Assembly: GCA_947487895.1 (NCBI GenBank)
Contig: CANKYF010000003.1
Location: 186,001 to 250,000, forward strand
Reading direction: 5' to 3'
Length of the DNA stretch: 64,000 nt
Source: an uncultured Flavobacteriaceae bacterium
Lineage (GTDB): Bacteria; Bacteroidota; Bacteroidia; Flavobacteriales; Flavobacteriaceae
Each line of letters starts with the position of its first letter. Position 1 is the stretch's first letter. The notes below the pieces were generated by a model, which saw only the letters and a list, made by a program, of their open reading frames with translations, did not search any database and was not told where the DNA came from. Below, piece after piece: positions 58,197 through 64,000 of this stretch. Made by a program: the position numbers and the translations under genes.

Positions 58197-59201
58197 TTAA
58201 ACAAAACTTCTAAAAATTGAAAATCTTAATAGTAACTCTAACAACAATAATATACCCGCAATAACAACTAGCATTCTATATTTTTCTTCGTAGTTGTAAA
58301 ATTTAAATTCTTCTACTTCGGTTTTTTCTAATTTGTTAATTTCGTCGTAAATCTCCTTTAATTTTTTATTGTTTGTAGCTCTAAAATATTTTCCCCCTGT
58401 GGCTTCAGCAATTTCTTTTAGCAACTCTTCATCAATATTTACCTGTGTACGTGCATACTGAAAATTCCCATTAGGCAATATCCTTACAGGAGACAATGCC
58501 ATGCCATTTGTTCCTAATCCAATAGTATAGGTTTTTATACCATATTCTACTGCTAACTCACTTGCTGTTAGAGGGTCGATAAAACCTGCGTTATTTTCAC
58601 CATCTGTAAGCAGTACAATTACTTTACTTTTTGCTTTACTATCTTTTAGTCTATTTACAGCAGTAGCTAAACCCATACCAATAGCTGTACCTCCTTCAAT
58701 AATATTATTATACCTGATGCTTTTTAAAGATCTTAATACTATAGTTTTATCACTTGTTATTGGTGTTTTGGTAAAACTTTCACCAGCGTATTCTACCAAT
58801 CCTATTCTGTCGTTTGGTCTTCCTTTAATAAAATCTGCAGCTACTTTTTTAAGAGCTTCTAATCTATAAGGGCGTAAATCTTTAGCCAACATACTTGCCG
58901 AAACATCTATGGCCATAACAATATCAATTCCTCTTGTAGTTTTTGTTTTAGATGAAACATCAACCGTTTGCGGTCTTGCGAGTGCTGCTATTAAAAGTGC
59001 TAAAGCTAAGAGTCTAAGCGCAAATAATAAGTGCCTTAATTTTGGTAACCAACTATTAGTTACTTTAAACCCTTTTAAACTTGATATTTTTAATTCTGCC
59101 GTTTGCCTTTTGTACTTAAAAATATACCAAAGTATTGCCAGTGGTAGCACTAATAGCAACCAAAACCATTGTTTATTTAAAAATTCAATTCCTTCCAGCA
59201 T
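58197..59201 (-). CDS. batA: BatA: von Willebrand factor A domain membrane protein
   Basis: A 334-residue homologue of BatB with helices at about 12-28 and 56-76 and near the C-terminus (about 308-326). The MIDAS motif is D99-x-S101-x-S103 in MAIDVSASML, with VLLTDGENNAGFIDP downstream. Its ATG overlaps the TAA of the preceding gene by one base (TAATG), so translation is coupled. Confidence 0.92.
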   Translation of the reverse strand: MLEGIEFLNKQWFWLLLVLPLAILWYIFKYKRQTAELKISSLKGFKVTNSWLPKLRHLLFALRLLALALLIAALARPQTVDVSSKTKTTRGIDIVMAIDVSASMLAKDLRPYRLEALKKVAADFIKGRPNDRIGLVEYAGESFTKTPITSDKTIVLRSLKSIRYNNIIEGGTAIGMGLATAVNRLKDSKAKSKVIVLLTDGENNAGFIDPLTASELAVEYGIKTYTIGLGTNGMALSPVRILPNGNFQYARTQVNIDEELLKEIAEATGGKYFRATNNKKLKEIYDEINKLEKTEVEEFKFYNYEEKYRMLVVIAGILLLLELLLRFSIFRSFV

Positions 59202-60868
59202 TACTTGTCTTCTTTTTTAAGTTCAATTGAATTTAAAATGCGCTCTACCATTTGGTCTGCATAAATATCTTCTTTAGGATATGTGATAGAAATTGCTTGC
59301 ATAACATTTTCTGCTGCAAAATGTAATAAAATATAATTGCCTTCTAATTCTATTTGGGTAATTGGGTTTTTTGCCTTTAATGTTCCATAAGTTTTAAGAC
59401 CTTCTGCTCCATTTGGAGTCACAAACTTATCTCTTAAAACAACTAAATTACTTGCTCCTTGGGCTTCCATACCTTTTATACTTTCTTCGGAAATCTTTTC
59501 GAGATCTAATTTATTTTCTCCCTGGTTAGGAGGAAGTACCGTTGTATTGACTGCTACACTAAAAATATCTAATAATGTTCCGTATACGAAGGATGTTACT
59601 TTGACCTTTCCTTTAGCCTCTTCTGGTAATGGCAATTCAAAACGTTTTAAAACCTTAGGCGTAGAAATTGTAACTGGAGGAATACCATATTCACTTGTCA
59701 CCCAATCGCCTTCTAATAACTCCTTACTTTCATGACCAATTATAGTATCTTTTACAGAAGTAAAACCATATTTTATAACAAACCCTGTAATGGTCGCAAG
59801 TAACAAGAATACTCCAATTGCTACAGTAATAAGGATCTTTTTACGCTTCTTTTTCTTCTCTTGTTCATTCCTGTATTGTTCATCTAAGAGTTTTTCTTCT
59901 TCAGAAGGCTCTGGCAACACCTCTCTTACATGATCAATTTCGGCATCAATAGTATTTCTATCAAGTTCTGCTAAAGCAATATCTGGAGCAGATTTGGCAA
60001 ACTTTACTAAATCTGCGCGTTTTAAAATACTTTCAATATTCTTTATAGTCTCTTTACTTAAATCAATCTGATTCCCTTCTTTTAAAAGCCTTAATCTAGA
60101 AATCAGTTCATCAGTTGTACTCTCTAAAGAGTGGTCATATACCTTTTCATCTAAATACTTTCTGATGATAAGAGTTAATTCGGAATAATATGATTTTAAT
60201 TCTTCATGTTCTAAATAATGGCTCTCATCTAACTTTTTTAAAGCTAATTTAGCCCTATCATAAGGTGGCAATAATGCTATTTGCTCTTCTTCCGTTAGTG
60301 GTTTTTTGCGCCAAATGAACCACCAAAGTAAAGCGCCAACAATACCAATTATTAGTAAAGCTAATAATAGATACTTCCACCAATTACCGCCTTTTTTCTT
60401 AACTTCAATAATTGGTTTTATATCATACAACCCTTGTTTTGTGGTATCTACAACAATATTATTGACTTCTACTTTTAAAGAATCTGTAAAAAATGGTTTA
60501 TCACCTATAATTATCTTTTGCCTAGGAATAGTGTATGCTCCAGAATCAAATTGCGTCAATCCATATTTCTTAATGAGGTTATACTTATCATTCTTCTTTA
60601 AAGTATCAATAGCATACGATTCTATCATCTCTAAAGGTGAAAACGTTTGCCCTTCAGGAAAGACTACCAAATTAGTGGTATCTGTTTCAACTTCAATCTT
60701 ATAAGTAATTTGTTCACCAATTTTTATGGAAGTAGAGTCTATTGATGAAGCGACTTGACCAAAAGAATAGAAAGAACAAAGAAAAAGGCATATAGAAAAA
60801 ATGACCGATGCTCCATGACGGTTAACCGAAACTATATGTCTTGTATTTTTAATATCGTAATTCGTCAT
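59201..60868 (-). CDS. bat-operon membrane protein (DUF4381/BatD-like, extended)
   Basis: A 555-residue protein with a signal sequence (about 22-38, ending FGQ), an exported beta-type domain (about 39-160), a membrane helix (about 167-186, LLLALLIIGIVGALLWWFIW), and a cytosolic helical domain (LPPYDRAKLALKKLDESHYL and following) like DUF4381. A highly charged linker leads to a second helix (about 348-366) and a C-terminal extracytoplasmic domain of about 180 residues. The C-terminal part is additional to the usual DUF4381 layout. It sits between DUF58 and batA. Confidence 0.78.
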   Translation of the reverse strand: MTNYDIKNTRHIVSVNRHGASVIFSICLFLCSFYSFGQVASSIDSTSIKIGEQITYKIEVETDTTNLVVFPEGQTFSPLEMIESYAIDTLKKNDKYNLIKKYGLTQFDSGAYTIPRQKIIIGDKPFFTDSLKVEVNNIVVDTTKQGLYDIKPIIEVKKKGGNWWKYLLLALLIIGIVGALLWWFIWRKKPLTEEEQIALLPPYDRAKLALKKLDESHYLEHEELKSYYSELTLIIRKYLDEKVYDHSLESTTDELISRLRLLKEGNQIDLSKETIKNIESILKRADLVKFAKSAPDIALAELDRNTIDAEIDHVREVLPEPSEEEKLLDEQYRNEQEKKKKRKKILITVAIGVFLLLATITGFVIKYGFTSVKDTIIGHESKELLEGDWVTSEYGIPPVTISTPKVLKRFELPLPEEAKGKVKVTSFVYGTLLDIFSVAVNTTVLPPNQGENKLDLEKISEESIKGMEAQGASNLVVLRDKFVTPNGAEGLKTYGTLKAKNPITQIELEGNYILLHFAAENVMQAISITYPKEDIYADQMVERILNSIELKKEDK

Positions 60869-60879
60869 TCTAAAATTAA

Positions 60880-61746
60880 TTATCCTCTTCTTTTAAAATA
60901 TCCTAATAACTTTTTTACGTAGCTTTCATCTACTCTACAATCTATAGAACCTGCTCCAGATTTATTAAAGCTTTCTTTATAGTAATTCACTTTTTCATTG
61001 TAAAACTTACCATAATTAAGCCTTACTTTTTTAGATGACGTATTTACCAACATTAACTCTCCAGTTTCCTCATCTTGCATTTGTACCATTCCTAAATTTG
61101 GAATATCTTCTTCACGCTTATCATATACTCTAATTCCTGTTACATCATGCTTACCTGAAACAATTTTCATAGTGTGTTGATAATCATCTGCAATAAAATC
61201 TGACATCACAAATACAATGGCTTTCTTTTTCATGACGTTAGATAAAAACTTCAATGCTTCAGCCACATTGGTTTGTTTGCTTTCTGGCTGAAATTCTATC
61301 AGCTCCCGAATAATTCTAAGTACATGTGAACGTCCTTTTTTAGGTGGGATGTATAACTCCACTTTATCAGAGAATAAAATCAATCCAATCTTATCATTAT
61401 TCTGAGTAGCAGAAAATGCCAATGTTGCAGCTATTTCGGTAATAACTTCGTTTTTAAACTGTTGTTCTGTACCAAATAATTCAGATCCTGAAACATCTAC
61501 CATTAACATCATGGTTAGTTCACGTTCTTCTTCAAACACCTTTACATAAGGCTCATTATATCTGGCAGTTACATTCCAGTCTATATTTCTTACATCATCT
61601 CCAAATTGATACTGACGAACTTCACTAAAAGTCATACCACGCCCCTTGAAGGTAGAATGGTATTCTCCTCCAAAAACATGATCAGACAGCCTGCGCGTCT
61701 TAATCTCAATTTTTCGTACTTTTTTCAGTAATTCTTTAGTATCCAT
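60880..61746 (-). CDS. DUF58 (VWA-like) protein of the bat operon
   Basis: A 288-residue soluble protein. The characteristic DUF58 block GRGMTFSEVRQYQFGDDVRNIDWNVTAR-type sequence lies at about 37-65, and a VWA-like core follows with MMLMVDVSGSELFGT and VFVMSDFIADDY. DUF58 proteins regularly pair with MoxR ATPases, and the moxR gene is upstream with a 73-base gap. Its partner role in assembling VWA proteins is inferred from this general pairing. Confidence 0.93.
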   Translation of the reverse strand: MDTKELLKKVRKIEIKTRRLSDHVFGGEYHSTFKGRGMTFSEVRQYQFGDDVRNIDWNVTARYNEPYVKVFEEERELTMMLMVDVSGSELFGTEQQFKNEVITEIAATLAFSATQNNDKIGLILFSDKVELYIPPKKGRSHVLRIIRELIEFQPESKQTNVAEALKFLSNVMKKKAIVFVMSDFIADDYQHTMKIVSGKHDVTGIRVYDKREEDIPNLGMVQMQDEETGELMLVNTSSKKVRLNYGKFYNEKVNYYKESFNKSGAGSIDCRVDESYVKKLLGYFKRRG

Positions 61747-61819
61747 CTTTCAATTTACGATTGTAGATTTATGATTTGTGATTTCTCAATCGTCATTCGT
61801 CATTCTAAAATCTTAAATT

Positions 61820-62824
61820 CTAAGGCACCTCTATTTCGTTTACTATTTTGTTGATGATGTCTACTGAAGTTACATTTTCTGCTTCAGCTTCATAGGTAAT
61901 ACCAATTCTATGACGTAATACATCATACACCACTGCTCTTACATCTTCTGGAATTACATATCCTCTTCGTTTAATAAAAGCATAACATTTAGCAGCAGTT
62001 GCTAAATTGATACTTCCACGAGGTGAGGCTCCAAAAGAGATAAGTGGTTTTAAATCGGCTAGTTTATATTTCTCCGGATATCTAGTAGCAAAAATGATAT
62101 CTAGAATGTATTTTTCAATTTTTTCATCCATGTAAACCTCTTTAACAGCTTTTTGAGCATTTAAAATTTGCTCTACTGAAACAACAGGATTTACTTTTTC
62201 AAAAGCACCTTTTAAGTTTGCTCTAATGATTAATTGTTCCTCATCAATTTTAGGATAATCAATGACAGTTTTTAGCATAAAACGGTCAACCTGAGCTTCT
62301 GGTAACGGGTATGTTCCTTCTTGCTCTACAGGATTTTGAGTTGCCATTACTAAGAATGGTTTATCTAAAATAAAGGTTTCATCACCAATGGTCACTTGTT
62401 TTTCTTGCATGGCTTCTAATAATGCAGATTGCACTTTTGCTGGCGCCCTGTTAATCTCATCTGCCAAAACAAAATTTGCAAAAATTGGTCCCTTTTTAAT
62501 TGAGAAGTCGTTTTCTTTAATATTGTAAATTAAAGTACCTACTACATCTGCAGGTAATAAGTCTGGTGTAAATTGTATTCTACTAAAACTTCCATCAACC
62601 GCTTGAGATAAGGTATTTATTGCTAAAGTTTTTGCTAGACCAGGAACACCTTCTAATAAAATATGTCCTTGTCCTAATAAACCTATCAATAAACGTTCTA
62701 CCATATGCCTTTGACCAACAATAACCTTGTTCATTTCAAGAACAAGTAAGTCTACAAAAGCACTTTCTTTTTCAATCTTCTCATTGATAGATTTAATATC
62801 AATTGTACCGGTTTCTTCCATCAT
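61820..62824 (-). CDS. MoxR-family AAA+ ATPase of the bat operon
   Basis: A 334-residue ATPase with Walker A GVPGLAKTL (59-67), Walker B FVLADEINRAP (D122, E123), sensor 1 in MATQNPVEQEGTYPLPEAQ and the C-terminal lid with SFGASPRGSINLATAAKCYA. It is thought to act as a chaperone for the VWA proteins encoded further on. It is the first gene of the eight-gene minus-strand operon and has a good promoter at 62844-62874. Confidence 0.95.
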   Translation of the reverse strand: MMEETGTIDIKSINEKIEKESAFVDLLVLEMNKVIVGQRHMVERLLIGLLGQGHILLEGVPGLAKTLAINTLSQAVDGSFSRIQFTPDLLPADVVGTLIYNIKENDFSIKKGPIFANFVLADEINRAPAKVQSALLEAMQEKQVTIGDETFILDKPFLVMATQNPVEQEGTYPLPEAQVDRFMLKTVIDYPKIDEEQLIIRANLKGAFEKVNPVVSVEQILNAQKAVKEVYMDEKIEKYILDIIFATRYPEKYKLADLKPLISFGASPRGSINLATAAKCYAFIKRRGYVIPEDVRAVVYDVLRHRIGITYEAEAENVTSVDIINKIVNEIEVP

Positions 62825-62843
62825 TTTTTATTTTTTAATCGCC

Positions 62844-62874
62844 CGAATATAATAAGCTTCGTTGATTGTTGCAA
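62844..62874 (-). promoter_or_regulatory. promoter of the moxR-bat operon
   Basis: On the minus strand TTG (62872-62874), exactly 20 bases, then TATATTCG (62844-62851), seven of eight to TAnnTTTG. The box ends 19 bases before the ATG at 62824. Confidence 0.7.
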
Positions 62875-63046
62875 ATTGTTAAAATTTTTAGTGATATGCT
62901 GTTAAAGGAAGGTTAAAAATAATAAGCCCAAAAGCCGCAATATATATGGCGAATAAATGTTAATAGATAAATTAAAAACAAACAAGATTAGACTTACAAT
63001 TTAAAACAGTTTTAAGTACATTTATAACTGAAATTCAAAACAATAA

Positions 63047-63799
63047 ATGAAAAAAACAGCTTTAATTACGGGCGCAACCAGTGGTATTGGTTATGCTACT
63101 GCCTTTGAATTTGCTAAGCACAATATAAACTTGATTCTTTGCGGACGGAGATTAGAAAGATTAGAAACTCTTCAAAAAGATCTAAGCAAACTTACCAATG
63201 TACACATTTTAAATTTTGATGTTAGAAACAAAGAAGCCGCTTTTAGTGCTATAGAATCTTTACCTGAAGGCTTTAAAGCCATTGACATTTTAATAAATAA
63301 TGCTGGAAATGCTCATGGTTTAGACCCTATTAATGAAGGAAGTATTGATGACTGGGATGCTATGATGGATATTAATGTAAAGGGACTTTTATATGTAAGT
63401 AAAGCAGTGATTCCTGGAATGACAGAACGCAAATCTGGGCACATTATAAATATTGGTTCTTCGGCTGGAAAAGAAGTATACCCTAACGGAAATGTGTACT
63501 GCGGAAGTAAACATGCGGTATTAGCAATTACTGAAGGCATGCGCATAGATTTAAATCCGTTTGGTATTAAAGTAGGTGCCGTAAACCCAGGTATGGTTGA
63601 AACGGAATTCTCTAAAATAAGATTTAAAGGCGATAAAATTGCCGATAGTGTTTACCAAGGTTTTAAGGCTTTGCAAGCTGAAGACGTAGCCGAGGTTATT
63701 TATTTTGCTGTTTCTAGACCACCTCATGTTAATATTGCCGATGTTTTAATGTTTTGTACAGCACAAGCAAGTAGTACTATTGTGAATAAAGAAATATGA
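63047..63799 (+). CDS. SDR-family NAD(P)-dependent oxidoreductase
   Basis: A 250-residue classical short-chain dehydrogenase: the cofactor motif ITGATSGIGYATAFEF at about 6-21, NNAGNAHG, the catalytic serine in NIGSSAGKEV and YCGSK (Y-x-x-x-K) in the active site, and VNPGMVETEF. The layout is close to YdfG-type 3-hydroxy acid/serine dehydrogenases. The substrate is not certain. The stop overlaps the next gene's ATG (ATGA at 63796-63799). Confidence 0.92.
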   Translation: MKKTALITGATSGIGYATAFEFAKHNINLILCGRRLERLETLQKDLSKLTNVHILNFDVRNKEAAFSAIESLPEGFKAIDILINNAGNAHGLDPINEGSIDDWDAMMDINVKGLLYVSKAVIPGMTERKSGHIINIGSSAGKEVYPNGNVYCGSKHAVLAITEGMRIDLNPFGIKVGAVNPGMVETEFSKIRFKGDKIADSVYQGFKALQAEDVAEVIYFAVSRPPHVNIADVLMFCTAQASSTIVNKEI

Positions 63800-64000
63800 T
63801 TGAAGCATTAAAAGATAAATGGTTTGCACTTGCTTCAAAATATTCTTTCTCTGAAATATTAGCAACTGAATTATGGAATGAATTGATAAAGAATTATTCT
63901 CATAAAAGTAGGCATTATCATAACCTTTCTCATATAGACAATATGATAAATCAAGCAGAAATAATTCAAGATTCTATTGCTAATTATGATGCCTTTTTGC
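63796..64000 (+). CDS. HD-superfamily-like protein, N-terminal part (cut by window end)
   Basis: The frame starts at ATG 63796, overlapping the SDR stop by four bases, and is open to the right edge. The visible 68 residues include LWNELIKNYSHKSRHYHNLSHI, where R-x-Y-H-N-L-x-H-I fits the opening of small predicted metal-dependent HD hydrolases. Catalytic residues further on are not visible, so the assignment is provisional. Confidence 0.7.
   Translation, partial: MIEALKDKWFALASKYSFSEILATELWNELIKNYSHKSRHYHNLSHIDNMINQAEIIQDSIANYDAFL

Noticed and set aside
61747-61819. Short near-repeats (cgtcattcgtcattctaaaatc) between moxR and DUF58
   Set aside because: Similar words recur near 60862-60880, but they are too short and AT-rich to define an element.
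1-64000. CRISPR array, rRNA genes, prophage or insertion sequence
   Set aside because: No regularly spaced repeats, rRNA core sequences, phage structural genes or transposase motifs were found on reading.

Overview
The window reads as a chromosomal segment of a member of the Flavobacteriaceae (Bacteroidota). The evidence is the low GC content, weak or absent Shine-Dalgarno sequences, several good matches to the Bacteroidota promoter (TTG, about 20 bases, then TAnnTTTG), a secreted metalloprotease with a type IX secretion (T9SS) C-terminal sorting domain, DUF2490/DUF4199/DUF6428/HTTM family proteins, and a complete moxR-bat (aerotolerance) operon. No rRNA, CRISPR array, prophage or transposase was seen. 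There is one tRNA, tRNA-Leu(CAA).

Layout. 1-6.4 kb: end of gltB, gltD, fbp, a spermidine/thialysine-type acetyltransferase with an aspartate kinase, and a two-domain acyltransferase resembling OlsF. 6.4-8.2 kb: small arsenic-type cluster on the minus strand (ArsR, DUF6428 protein, Cys-loop phosphatase/arsenate reductase). 8.2-12 kb: small membrane and VOC/DUF1801/DUF4199 genes and a membrane-tethered LuxR-type regulator. 12-21.8 kb, minus strand: 2-hydroxyacid dehydrogenase, mgtE, ksgA, DUF4286, a TPR protein, a 40-residue membrane peptide, serS, HTTM protein, ribF. 21.9-25.4 kb: secreted metalloprotease. 25.4-27.7 kb: pth, rplY and prs, then tRNA-Leu. 28.3-32.4 kb: xylose operon xylB-xylA-xylE. 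32.5-35.8 kb: an accessory block of four minus-strand genes, including a pentapeptide-repeat/TIR protein, lying between the xylose operon and a LacI-type regulator that probably controls it. 37.3-39.8 kb: yicC, dinB, gmk, nadD. 39.9-45.8 kb: scattered single genes (trypsin-like protease, lipoprotein, gpsA, DUF559 nuclease, PNPOx, two orphan genes flanked by inverted repeats). 45.9-48.2 kb: pheS, a conserved small gene, cvpA. 48.4-53.6 kb: carbonic anhydrase, two SulP transporters, a DUF2490 outer-membrane protein and a small exported protein, a candidate bicarbonate-uptake unit. 53.7-62.8 kb: the bat operon (moxR, DUF58, a DUF4381-like protein, batA, batB, batC, batD, batE). The end holds an SDR gene and the start of an HD-domain-like gene.

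Repeats are a major theme. At least four short dispersed families with inverted-repeat ends sit between genes. Some extend open reading frames artificially at their 5' ends, one lies inside the aspartate kinase coding sequence, and one appears to double as a transcription terminator.

The most interesting loci for follow-up are the TIR/pentapeptide gene and its unknown neighbours, the single-gene cassettes whose flanks are inverted repeats, and the twin SulP/carbonic anhydrase cluster. I did not find a system that I can call new with confidence. All family assignments come from reading motifs, with no database search.
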